The notes beneath the pieces are model-generated. The model was not told where the DNA came from, made no database searches, and saw only the letters and a program-made list of their open reading frames with translations. From positions 62,001 to 126,000 of the forward strand of contig JAJOZX010012042.1 in assembly GCA_023014485.1 (NCBI GenBank): a stretch of 64,000 nucleotides of DNA, in the 5' to 3' direction. The translations under genes were made by a program, and so were the position numbers. This DNA is from Bathynomus jamesi. Taxonomy: Eukaryota; Arthropoda; Malacostraca; Isopoda; Cirolanidae. Within the stretch, counting starts at the first letter, position 1; each line of letters starts with the position of its first letter. Below, piece after piece: positions 1-11,484 of the stretch.

Positions 1-299
1 CCTTTGGTAAAATACTTTTGTATCAATAGTTTGGTGTATCAATCGTTTTATAATAAATCTTTGTGGGAATGCAAGTCTCCAATAGTTAGATAATACAAAC
101 GAAAAAAAAATTTTTCCTCACGCTTTGAGAGCATTTTTAGCAATGAATTTTAGCAATTTTAGCAATGAATTTTTAAATGTGTAGATTTAACTGTGTTTTG
201 TTTATATAATATAATAATGATAAATCATTTCCTTTTTCTAAATTATATTAAGTTTACACGTGTATAAGATAGTGAATGCATTGTCTATACATTACTCAC

Positions 300-488
300 G
301 TGGATATCCTCCTCTTCTGCGTTGACCCATACTTCCTGCATTAAAAAAAATACTTAAAAAAACAAAGGACTACAAATTTAAATATTTCAAATTTCTCTCG
401 AAAAGTAATTGATTTTTTTATTTAAAAAATTTGGGGAAAGGTGTTGGTAGCAATTATATGTGCAGGATTGAGCCAAATGTCTCTTTCA

Positions 489-523
<35 letters not shown>

Positions 524-1473
524 TATTATTATTGAAAACTACGAAAAATAAATCACAGTGGAAAAAGTTCACAGAAATCCTTATACACGATTTGATTTAG
601 TTTGAAGGGACATAGAAAAGTATTAATGACGATCAACCAACATAATATTATTTATTTTAGGCAAAAATTTTAAATAATTTATGTGTAATTTTTCTAAACT
701 TCTCAAATACTAAAATATACTAAAGAACCGATCACCTGAAGATCATGGACCCCAGCCTTCTTTAGTCAGCCTTATAAAGCTAACTAACAAAGACTGGGGG
801 CCCTGATCTTCAGGTGATCCTAAATAACTTTAGTATATTTTGTTTAATTAAGAGGATAAATCCATAAAAGTCTTCTTTCGTTATACAAAGAGCAGAAATG
901 TGTCCCATAGTTTAAGACTTTTCAGCGATAATTGTTCTTGATGTGTTACGAAGAATATGCGTTAAACTTTACAGAACAATTATCCATTTTAATAAAGGTC
1001 TACTGTAAGAGTACTAAAACGTGAACAGTAATTTTAATATTAAAATAAAGAAAAGTAATTTATAATGATAACAAAAATGCAATAAGAGGAGGGCGTATGG
1101 AGCGAAAGGTTATCGTGATTCCATGCATTTATATATATATAAATGGGGTTGTTTTACTTCTTTCGCGACATCAAGAATTTAAGATCTGAAACGTGCAGCA
1201 GTTCACTTCCACGAATTTTCCAAACATTCGAAAAATTTAGATTAATACAGAAATCTCAGACATATAATAAATGCAATAAAATAATTACAATTATCTTAAC
1301 ATTCATTGAATAAAAGGACTATGCTTTTTTCTAATTTTTTTTGTTTGAAAGGGTAAAAATCAAAATTTTGAACGACTATTTTCCTGAATTATAAAAACTG
1401 TATTTGTTTATATTTTGTAGTACATTGAATATTTTGTTTGCCAGGCAAAGAAAACTAAGTTATTTGTGGCCTG

Positions 1474-1515
<42 letters not shown>

Positions 1516-4500
1516 ATATTTTTATTTCAGAAACTGCATATTAATAACATACAATTAACTTAAGAAGAAGAAACATTTTTACCTGAGAAGACTGAAAGTA
1601 GAATGCAACCAACTATCAGGAGCTTAAACTGGAATAAAGATAGGAAAAGATATTACAGAATCTACGAATAAATTTTTATATAAAATTTATGATGACATAG
1701 TATCGTCATATTTTTAACGCTAAATTGTCACTCATGTCATTTTAGTTACATTTGAGGTGTTTAATTCAAAACACATTTATTGCGAGTTCGGTTAGAGAGT
1801 TAGACCGTCAGGCATCTATTTATCATTCATTTCTAACTCCTGACATGTTGTTTGGTAAAATTTGATTAAACAAACTGTAAATGAAGGTGTGGAAATACTC
1901 AACCAAAACACCAAAATACTCGGTCCAACTTCTATTTCTGACAGTGTTTAAAGTACTCTAAAGTACTGTAGTCTAAGGTACTTTATTTTCTGTATTTACA
2001 TCATATCATTAATAATGACTTTTAATATTAATGTATAATATATTATGTAATTCATTTCTCAAATTTAATTATAAGTTCCATTTTATATTTAAATTTAACT
2101 TGTTAATTTTTACACATGATTTTTATAATTTATTTATAATTTATCATTTATATACTTATAATTTCTATTTCGTATTCAACTATAATTTTGTTTGTGTTTC
2201 CAGTAAATTAATATTTTTTACTGCTTATTTAAATACTTTATATAATTTAATCATATCATGAAGTGATATATTATCTTTAAATTAATTTGAGAGCCCGGTA
2301 AAGCCAAAATATGAAAGTCAAAATTAAATAAAAACTAATGTTAATAATTAAAGTGTTTGACTGACTCATCGATAAGCGAAACTAGGTCCATTACGCTTCC
2401 TGACTATATATAACCTAAATGTTGCTGGAATTGGAATAGATATACAGTATATGGCTGAGATTCATATTAAACGCGTGCACTTCTTTATTCTGAAATAACC
2501 CGCAAGAAAAATTTAAACATCCACGCCAAGTACTTTTGAGTACTTTCAAGTTTCAGGGAAACTAAAGAGGAGTTGTAATATACTAGAAAGTGCTAAGAAT
2601 GGATTTTTCATTTTTTCTTGCGAGTTATTTCAGAATATATATATATATTCGAAATTTTGAATTTTTAATTTTCACTCCAAAGATATAAACTGGGAAGATG
2701 TTGCATCCAGCATGGAAGTAATAGATTGGAAAACCATTTTCGAGGGCAAGACTACGGAAGAGATGCTAATGACTTTAGAGGCGAAGACGCTGGAAATTGT
2801 GGAACGACATGTCCCAAATTTACAACAAAGAGGAAAGAGAAGCAGGTTCGAGAGACAAAAGAGGTCATTGTTCGGAGAGAGAAAAAGAGTGACTGCAAAA
2901 TTAAGTAACTGTAAAGATAACAACATCAGAAAAATATTAAATGATAAACTGCAGAGTATCGATGACGTCATAGAGGAATTAATTGAGAAGCATACAGAAA
3001 AAGAAGACGACGCTATAGAAACGATAAAGGTTAACTCAAAATACTTCTATAATTTTGCAAAAAGGAAGTCGAAAAACCATGCGACTATCGGACCTTTAAA
3101 AAATGAGAACAGTGATTTATCTGATGATCTAATAGAAGTATCTGAAATATTAAGAGCTCAGTACGAATCATCTTTCAGTATCCCAAAAACTGACAAATTG
3201 ATATGCGATAGAAACACGTTCTTTGAAGAAGAACTACAAAGGGAAAGTATAACGAACTTCGACTTTACGAGAGTTGATATTACAGAAGCTATAGGAAACT
3301 AAAAGCACATTCGGCGGCAGGACCGGATAAATGGAATGCCACACTGATCAAAAACTGCAAGAATGCAATCGCTGAGCCCCTATATTGGATATGGAGACGA
3401 TCACTAGACACGAAAGAAATACCGGGCATCCTGAAGAGCGCGAACATAGTCCCAACATATAAAGTGGGAGATCGATCCGAGGCCAAAAACTATAGGTCAG
3501 TGTCGCTTACATCTCATCTCACTAAAATATTTGAAAGAATAGTTAGACAGAAAATCTATGACTTTTTGGAAACTCAGAAAAAATTCAATGATAGCAAAAA
3601 TGGGTTTCGGTCAGGCAGATGATCCCAATCACAACTAATGCAATACTACAACAACATTATTGATGCATTTGAATGTAATGAAAACTATGATGTAATATAC
3701 ACAGACTTTGCCAAAGCGTTCGACAAGAGTAACCATAGAATACATAACGTGAAATATATGTAAATAGAAAAGTAGGCAAATGGATATATAATTTCCTTAG
3801 TATGCGGCGGGAAGTCGTTACAGTAAAAGGAGTCTTCATCAGAATCAGAGGTCCTCAGCTCAGGACCACAAGGAACAGTATTAGCTCCACTACTCTTCAT
3901 AATCATGCTAACTGACATAGATGAGGACGTTACCAGAGACAGCACAGTAACATCCTTTGCCGATGACACGAAGATCAGAAGAAAAATAAGAAACTCAGAA
4001 GATATAAGATCTCTACAAACCGACATGAAAGGAACCTACAAGTGAACGGAAGACAACAATATGATGTTTAACACTAAGAAATTTAAGCTGTTACGGTACG
4101 GAAAAAGAGAATACCTAAAATTCATGGAATATTATATCCCAAATGGACAGGAAATTCAGAGAAATTCTAGAGCAAATGATTAAGGGGTTGTAATGACTGA
4201 TGATGCGAAATTTGAAACAGAAAATAAGATGCAGTAAACACAGCAAAGAGAATAACTGGGCAGATACTGAGAATCTTTAAACGAAGAGATAGGAATATAA
4301 TGATTTCTCTACTGAAAACACTGATCATACCAAATTGGAATATTGCTCGGTCCTAACATCCCCATATAAAAAAAGAAGATATTAGATAGCTAGAAGGGAT
4401 TCAGAGAAGCTTCACAGCCAAGATCAAGGGGTGCAAAGAACTAAATTACTGGGAAAGGTTACGCGAACTAAACCTATATTCAATGGAAAGGAGAAGAGAG

Positions 4501-4917
4501 AGATACACCAATATTTACAATTGGAAAATAATGTAGAAACTAGTGCCTAATCTTACTCTAAACCCTGTAATTCCCCAAACAACAGTGGAAAGTAGAAAAG
4601 GAAGACTATGTCGTGTTCCCAAATTAAAGGCTTGACAGGGAACAACCTTAACCCTGAAAGAAAATAGTTTTGTTGTGAGAGGACCAAAATTGTTTAATAA
4701 GCTGCCCAAAAATCCTAAGGAACACGAATGGTGTTGCAGTGAACATCTTCAAAAGAAGATTAGACGCCTGGCTCAGAAGAATCTCCGATGAGCTGGGCGT
4801 ACCTGGCTATGTGAGATGGAGAGTACAAGAAACCAACTCACTACTTCACCAGGCCAACTCAAGAGGAGGGGCGACAAGCTTGACCTTCGTGAAATGAGGA
4901 ATCATCGCACGGAAAAG

Positions 4918-4973
<56 letters not shown>

Positions 4974-5612
4974 ACAGTATATATATTTGAAATATGGATA
5001 GATAGAAAAAATTGCAAGAAATTTTATATGTATTATAGTGTACAATATATATATATATATATATATTATACACACACCACACACACACACACATATATAT
5101 ATTATCATCGAATTTATTACAATTCATTTTGATAAAATGATTATTTCTTGAAGAAGGGTTACTATTAAATGTTTTCCTCACTTTTTATTCACCTAATTCG
5201 ATCCCCAAAAGATATAAAAATCCCTTCCACTAATCCATAAAGAGTAAACAACATTTTTCCCCTCATTCTCCTTTTCGCATTTCATCTGCGTAAGGCAATG
5301 TAAATATAAGGAATCGTCTATTGCTCGCTGATTAACCCTTCACTGATTTTGTTCTGGCTAAAGCCAGACAATTTTATTCAGTTTTGGAAAAGACCTCTGT
5401 GAAGTAAAGGGTATGAAAATAAATTCAATGTCGATGTAGAAAATTCTAAAGAGTTTTGAAGCACGAAAAGATAAGGAAAAATAAAGATTTATATCAGATT
5501 AATTAAAAATAATAAAACTGTTACAAAATTTACTAAAATAATTTCAACACTGTACTCACCATCTTTGCTGTCCAATAATTATCCTTGTTATCCTACAACG
5601 GCAAGCAGGAGA
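300..5612 (-). CDS. Gene A: small secreted protein, partial (exons 1-3 in window)
   Basis: The gene was assembled by hand. Exon 1 (5560 to about 5612) is 5' UTR ending in the ATG at 5560-5562, directly followed by a GTGAGT donor. Exon 2 (1583-1628, 46 nt) is preceded by TTATTCCAG and followed by GTAAAA. It encodes [15 protein letters not shown], a hydrophobic signal peptide. Exon 3 (300-335, 36 nt) follows an ATGCAG acceptor and encodes SMGQRRRGGYP, ending at GTGAGT. All junctions after exon 1 are phase 1. The acidic and cationic exons expected downstream lie off the left edge. Splice signals, phases and paralogy with genes B and C support a real gene. No protein family is recognised. The protein is presumably secreted, and its function is unknown. 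Confidence 0.72.
484..533. repeat. (ATT)n microsatellite
   Basis: A run of ATT triplets in intron 3 of gene A. Equivalent runs occur at about 43480-43527 and 25195-25222. Confidence 0.85.
729..820. mobile_element. 92-bp foldback element, copy 1 (8-bp target duplication)
   Basis: This is a near-perfect palindrome, starting CGATCACCTGAAGATCA and ending TGATCTTCAGGTGATCC. It is flanked by TAAAGAAC (721-728) and TAAATAAC (821-828), an 8-bp target duplication with one mismatch. Unit 2 has the empty site near 25490. The 8-bp duplication fits a hAT-type MITE. It lies in intron 2 of gene A. Confidence 0.75.
1475..1514. repeat. (TA)n microsatellite
   Basis: An uninterrupted TA array, 70-110 bases downstream (in the gene sense) of exon 2 of gene A. 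Confidence 0.9.
1629..2640. other. Intron 1 of gene A, left part
   Basis: This is AT-rich, unique-looking sequence between exon 2 and the N1 LINE fragment, conserved with 31100-32090 and 44604-45835. It contains no credible ORF: the 76-residue frame at 2031-2261 is low-complexity Phe/Tyr/Asn from AT-rich DNA. Confidence 0.6.
2655..4905 (+). pseudogene. LINE family N1, 5'-truncated reverse transcriptase (unit 1)
   Basis: The longest intact stretch (2712-3302) encodes the charged linker before the RT. RT motifs then appear in shifting frames: [16 protein letters not shown] (3320s), [19 protein letters not shown], NGFRSGR then a [13 protein letters not shown] (motif A, about 3700), and FADDTKI (motif C, about 3957). 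The tail reads [24 protein letters not shown] and ends in a (TA)/(CA) microsatellite. It is an APE-type LINE of the Jockey/CR1 kind, dead through many indels. The endonuclease and ORF1 are missing. It was inserted in a TA array in intron 1 of gene A. Confidence 0.85.
4918..5100. repeat. (CA)n / (TA)n microsatellites after LINE N1
   Basis: An array of CA, then TA, then a second TA/CA block, interrupted by about 60 bases that also occur at 32415-32470 and 49570-49620. It marks the 3' end of LINE N1. Confidence 0.85.
5336..5411. repeat. Conserved intron-1 hairpin / short TTAA-type MITE, copy in gene A
   Basis: Copies sit in intron 1 of all three genes. The best copy, in gene C, starts TTAA-CCCTTTAC and ends GTAAAGGG-ATAA, as a short TTAA-target MITE would. 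The interior holds a perfect hairpin, CTGGCT-AA-AGCCAG. The gene A copy has lost about 18 bases at its left side. Confidence 0.45.
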
Positions 5613-5636
5613 GTGTTATGTATACTTGAGTTGAGG

Positions 5637-5645
5637 TTTTATATA
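5637..5645 (-). promoter_or_regulatory. TATA box of gene A
   Basis: The minus strand reads TATATAAAA about 75 bases upstream of the ATG at 5560-5562. The same box at the same distance precedes gene C, and a degraded one precedes gene B. This places the transcription start near 5612 by the usual spacing of about 30 bases. Confidence 0.65.
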
Positions 5646-6095
5646 GTGGCTCAGAGATGGTCAACTCGCCTGCCACGTCACGCTGCTAGATGACCCTGCA
5701 ATCATTATTTTCGAGGCTTGTTTAGTGAGAATAACATTGAATATTTACTTTCTATTCGTTGTTTTTGTGTCCTGGAGATCAATGTCACTGTGTTTGGGAA
5801 ACACTGAATAAAAATAGATGAAAAAACTACATTTACCTTATTTTAATTTCTTTACAATGGACTTTTGACCTTTTAATACGGTGGGGGTGGGGAGATAAAA
5901 AAATTCTAAACACAAACGTGTAAGTGGGGTCCTCATTTATGCATTTTGAAGTACCGAATTTGAATATAGCAAGAAAATTTTGAATTTAGGTGATTAACAC
6001 CCGTGAACATGGGGTCTGAATATTTCCAACCCCTTTGTATGAAAAATTACCTTGTTCCTTATCCGGAATAATGATTTAAATGTTTAATGGGTCAT
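5646..6095. other. Upstream flank of gene A
   Basis: No gene is visible. The stretch is conserved with 33078-33525 and 50251-50690, and so belongs to the original unit. It probably carries promoter-proximal sequence. LINE F interrupts it after GGTCATAGATA. Confidence 0.5.
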
Positions 6096-6099
6096 AGAT

Positions 6100-8066
6100 A
6101 CAGTGTTCCTCGTTAACCTTGTTGCTGTTCCGTGTGTTTGTGTCTCTTCACACGAAAGTCAAGCTGGTGGCCCCGCCTCTAGGTTTGGCTTGGTGGAGGA
6201 GCGAGTTGCTTTCTTGCGTTCTCCACCGTACATAGCCAGGTATACCTGGCTCATCTGGTACCGTCCTGAGCCAGGCATCTAGTCTTCGCTTGAAAACTTC
6301 ATCTTTGACCCCTGTAACGTTTCTGAGGTCCTTTGGAAGCTGGTTGAAAAGTCTTGTCCCCCTTACAACCAAGCTCTTTTCCTTCAGAGTTGAGGAGGTA
6401 CCTTGTCGGGCCTTTAATTTGGGAACACTACACATTCTGCCTTTCCTATTTTCCAGTGTTGGTTGAATGGTAATTGGATTTAGTTTTAGGTTCGGTACCA
6501 GTTTTTCGATCATTTTCCATATGTAGATTATGGTGTAGCTCTCTCTTCTTCTTTCCAGGGAGTACAGATTTAGTTTACTTAGTCTTTCCCAGTAGTTGAT
6601 TTCTTTGCAGACATCAATCTTGGTTGTGAAATGTCTTTGCGTTTCTTTTACTTTATTAGTTTCTTCCTTTTTATATGGGGACGTCAAAACTAAGCAGTAT
6701 TCAAGTTTTGGTATAATCAGTGTTTTTAGCAGGGGAATCATTACTGTCCTGTCCCTTCTTTTGAACGTTCTTAGTATCTGTCCGGTGACTCTTTTTGCTT
6801 TATTTATCGCTATCTGATTTTGTGTTTCGAATTTCGCATCATCTGTCATTATTATCCCTAGATCGATCGCTTTCGTGCTTCTCTGAATTACCTGTCTATC
6901 TAGAGCATAATATGTAGTCTGTTTAAGTTCCTCTTTTCTACCATATCTCAAGAGCTGAATTTTCTCGGTGTTAAATGACATGTTGTTGTCTTCTGACCAT
7001 TTGTATATTTTGGTCGTGTCCCTCTGCACGGCCCCCACTTCATTTACATCGCTCATTTTTCTGCTGATCTTTGTATTGTCTGCGAAGGCTGTTACTATAC
7101 TATTGCTGTTTACTCCGCTGTCTATATCTGTTAGCATGATAATGAACAGGAGTAGGGCAAGTACTGTCCCTTGTGGTACTGAACTGCGTACTTCCGATTC
7201 TGATGATGATATACCTTGAATTTTGACGACCTGTAGAAGTTGTAGATCCATTTTCCCACTTTGCCTGTTATTCCCATATATTTAATTTTATATGCTATTA
7301 TACCGTGATCACATTTGTCGAAAGCTGTAGCAAAATCTGTGTATATGACATCGTAGTTGTCATTCCCTTCCAGTTCGTCTAGGCGTTTTTGTTTTCCTTT
7401 TCGCATAGCTATAGAAGTATTTTGGATTTTTCTTTATTGCTTCTACCTCCGTTTCCTCTTCCCTCTTTGTATGGTCATTAATCAGGGCTTTTATTTCCCT
7501 ATCGATACCGTCCAGTTTTTTTTGTATTACTGTCCTGGCATTATCTTCGCAGTTGGCTAACTTCGCCTCCATTCTCTTTCTTTTGCGGAATATTCTTCTC
7601 TTTTGCCTCTCTAGCCAGCTCCTCTTTCATTTTGGCTGCGATTTCGGAGCATATTTTTCTAAAATTCTCAGCGTTTTTTCTTTCAAGTTTGTTAGCATTT
7701 CTTCTGTTGTTTTATTATCTAAAACTGTTCTCCACTCTATTTGGGCCATGTGCGATCTCATTGCTTCCCAATTTATAGTCTTGGAGTTTAAGTTAATGGC
7801 CCCAAATTTGCTTCTGTCCTCAATGTGTGTATTTTCTTTTAATGTTGTCGTCGTATGTGTTGATATCTCAATTAAGTTGTGGTCTGGGATAATGGTTGGG
7901 GTTATTTTTATATCAGCAATCAAGTTCGTGTTTTTCTTGAATACCAGATCTAGGCAGTTATTTTTTCTGGTATTTTCTGTTATCTCCTGTGTCAGCATAA
8001 ACTCATTTGTGAGAGCCATCAACATTTTTCCTTGCTCCTGGTCTTCTCTTGTGTCCCCCTTGTCCT
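6100..8066 (-). pseudogene. LINE F, 5'-truncated APE-type LINE (unit 1)
   Basis: Read on the minus strand, it starts with an endonuclease C-terminal part (8025-7627, with a PDHNLIEI motif) and the charged linker. The RT follows in two frames: [15 protein letters not shown] (motif A), SSVPQGTVLALLLFI (motif B), FADNTKI (motif C, where the usual FADD is FADN), SFNTEKIQLLRYG (D) and DLGIIM (E). The frame 7251-6148 is 367 codons and open to the C-terminal PGYVRWRTQESNSLLHQAK segment. It is related to N1 and D/E but a separate subfamily. Frameshifts and the changed catalytic Asp make it inactive. Confidence 0.85.
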
Positions 8067-8083
8067 GGTATATATATACACAC

Positions 8084-8126
<43 letters not shown>

Positions 8127-8127
8127 T
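8067..8127. repeat. (TA)n(TG)n array between LINE F and LINE D
   Basis: A compound microsatellite sits exactly between the 5' ends of two divergently oriented LINEs. The same junction is at 52674-52752. Confidence 0.85.
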
Positions 8128-11100
8128 TTCTACCTCGTGGTGTACGGACGTTTTGTTTCCGCTCTGTGTAATATCGAAATAACTAGTGTTTATAAGTTCA
8201 GCCGTAAATTCTATCTTATACCAGTGTGTGTAATTAATACCAGTGAATTCACGATAATAAATTATTAAATGAAAGCCGGTGGCATATAGCTTGCACAACG
8301 AAAAAACATCAAATTGAAATATAAATTTAAAACACTTCGAACGGAAAAAAAGCTCTGAGATTGTACACTAGGCCTAAGAGGGAAAAAGGTCAGTGCCATA
8401 AAAACGAAGGTCGAGTTATCGAAAGAAATTTGAGAAGCGAGGAAAAAAAAGGAAAATAAAGGAGGAAATAAAGAGGAAAATAAAGGAGAAGATGGCAAAA
8501 CCTACGAAGAAATCTGTAAGTTGCGGGAAAATCAGAAAATTGAATAAAGCCGGATTATGTGTAATGGAATGTGCCGCATATCAACTTTGAGATTGCAAAA
8601 ATGAAGCAGACCAGACCTCGGGCTTAAACTGCATTCTCTGCAATACCTTTAAGCACTACGAATGCATGAACTTAGGTAGAAAAGAGAGGAAAATGGTAAA
8701 TAGAATAAATAACAAAATCATAGGCTTTTGTGGTTTCTTATGTGTCAAGTGCATGGAAAACAATAGAAAATTAGTACAGAGGGGAACACAAAATGTTGAA
8801 GTAGAAGAATCAAGTACAGCAGCTCTACCGACAGAAAAACATGAAACAGAAAACGCCTACATAACCGAGAAGGAAAAAGAAAACACACTACAGGGAGGGG
8901 CGAAAGCAGCCTCAGAAAAAGAGGTACCCACGGCAGAAGAGGGAGATACGAAATACACACCAAAGAAAACAACCCCACTGAGTAGGGAAGAAGTGTGGTG
9001 AAGCAGAAGAAGGAAATCGAATCACATAAGACACAGAGGGAATTTAAACGACGGGCCATATGCGAATATTATAAAATAGGTGCGTGAAATTTAGCTCAAA
9101 CTGCATATACAATACCCTACAAAATGCTTCTATATGATGAGGAATGGGAAGTGCAAGTATGGACCAAACTGCAACTTTTTTCACCCTCGTATGTACAGAC
9201 AGTCAATTACTGAGAAAAAATGCCTGAACATAGAGTGCCCGCATTTTCACATAAAGGTACGCAAAGAAGAGAACGGGAAAGAACAGATCATATTCGACAT
9301 AGAAAAATAGCAAGAGTAATGAAACATATTTTTTAGAAGAAATGAGAAAGTAAAAGCTCAGCTTGCCCTTTAACAAGGAGAGACAGAACGCCGCAAACAT
9401 ATGCACCACAACATTACGCACATCACCCCCCTATTCAACACCACCCACCAATAATACAACAACAACAGTGATACGGGCCGCAACCCCAATACTCCCAAAT
9501 GCAGCGGCCCAACCAATAACACCAAACAGGAACCGACATCGACCAGGAAACGACCATCATTTAGGAGAATCGAACACGAAGATTAGAAACCCGGTAAATG
9601 TATTATACACAAATATACAAGGCCTCTATACGGACCATGCAGACTGCAAATTACAATACTTGCAAAATTTAGCTACGGAAACCAGCATAGATATCATATG
9701 CCTAACGGAAACACACTTACATAAGTGCGAAAAAGGCTGCGAAAACTGCATCGAGATCTTACTGAAATAGCATTGCTGGACTACAACATATACAGAGCAG
9801 AGAGAGTGGCTAGACGAGGAGGAGGGTGTTGTATCTACGTGAAAAACACTTACACATGTGAAGTGAGGTAAAGAAATGAAACAGCACAGTTGAAGTTATT
9901 ATATTAGAAGTAAAAGAACTGAACCTAACCATTATGAACATCTACAGACCACCAAACACACAAAAAGTGAATTCTAATTTGCTACAAATGAAATAGAAAA
10001 ATATTAAAATTACTTGAACTCCAGCAACAAATATTTTAATTTTTGGAGATTTTAATTTCCCATTCATATCATAGAAGAAAAATGACGAAGTTATATATGT
10101 TGAGAAGTTTCATGGCAACATTACTAAAGATGACAGAACCCAAGCAACAATGCTATTAGATATTATGGAACATTACGCCCTTACCCAGGAAATCTGTGAA
10201 GCCACGAGAAAGGAGAACGTTTTGGATTTAATCTGGACAAATAACAACGAGATAATAATAAATAAAAAAGTAACGCACACAAAGTTCTCCGACCATAACC
10301 TCATCGATATACAATTGAAGTTAGCACCCAGAGGTCCGAAAATGCATCCTAGAGAGGCAGATGGAATATTTGAAGGCTTAAACATAAATTCAAAAAAGTA
10401 AATTGGGAAAACGTAAATAAAGATTTAAAGGAGGTAAATTGGGAATTGCTACCGCACGAGAAGACTCCACATAAATACTATGTATAATAGAGACGGAAAC
10501 CAAACCTATAATACTGAAATATTCCAGAGAGACAGGAAAGAAAACGTAGCAAGCTCGAGAGGAAAATGAGGACTCTATTCAGGCAACGAAGACAAACCGT
10601 AAAACATCTCCACAGATGCAGAACTGATGCAAAGAGATTCAAACTAGAAAGGAAACTTGGCGAAATATAAATGGACCTAAAGCAAACATTCATACATAAG
10701 ACAAACGAGGAGGAAAACAAGATAGCAGAAAACATAAAAAATAACCCAAAATACTTCTACACTTTTGCGAAAAGGAAAATGCAGTGTAAGGAGGGTATTG
10801 GACCGTTGGTAGACGGGGAGGCCGAATACACAAATGACCCGAAAGAAATAAGTGAACTGCTTAGAACAATTTAAATCTGTGTTTAGCACCCCTAAGTCCG
10901 AGATGGAAGTGGAAAACCCAGACGAGTTTTTCGACATTGATACAGATCAACCAAGAACAAATCCCGGCACAAACCTATTAATGGACTTCGAGTTTACGGA
11001 AGATGTAATTACGGCCTTATCACAGATGCGAGACAATTCAGCGCCAGGGCCAGACACATGGAGTGCCACATTTCTGAAGAAATGCAAAGAGAGTATTGAA

Positions 11101-11480
11101 AACCGCTATACTTATTATAGAGGAAATCACTCGACACAGGACAAATTCCACTCCCCTTAAAGAACGCGAACAATGCCCCCCTATTTAAAGGTGGTAACAG
11201 AGCAATGCCCAAAAATTATCGGCCAGTGGCTCTCACTTCACACCTTATAAAGTGTTTTGAGCGCATAATTAGAGGCAAAACTACCTACTACCTACAAGAA
11301 AAAGACTTATACAACCCAAATCAACATGGCTTCAGGCCTGGTAGATCATGCCTGTCACAGCTACTAGACCACCAGGAGAAAATATTAGGAACATTGAGTC
11401 GAGGACAAAACATTTATGTAATATATACTGACTTTGCTAAAGCCTTCGATAAATGTGACCATGGAATCATAGCACACAAA
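8128..11480 (+). pseudogene. LINE D, 5' part: ORF1 with PHD-like finger, CCCH fingers, endonuclease, start of RT
   Basis: ORF1 begins at ATG 8492 (MAKPTKKSVSCGKIRKLNKA). It holds a Cys/His pattern of PHD type (CGK...CVMEC...CILC..FKHYEC...FLCVKC), broken by one TGA. After a frameshift come CCCH-type fingers (CFYMMRNGKCKYGPNCNFFHP spacing; here the reading is damaged). An APE endonuclease follows (NVLYTNIQGL, CLTETHLHKC, SDHNLIDIQ). RT motifs 0-A ([37 protein letters not shown]) run up to the transposon insertion at 11481. D is the duplicate of LINE E in unit 3 and has more indels. Confidence 0.85.
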
Positions 11481-11484
11481 ACAA

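Noticed and set aside
7553..8182. 209-codon plus-strand ORF
   Set aside because: It is antisense to the LINE F endonuclease and linker region. The minus strand carries recognisable motifs. The same applies to 51971-52894.
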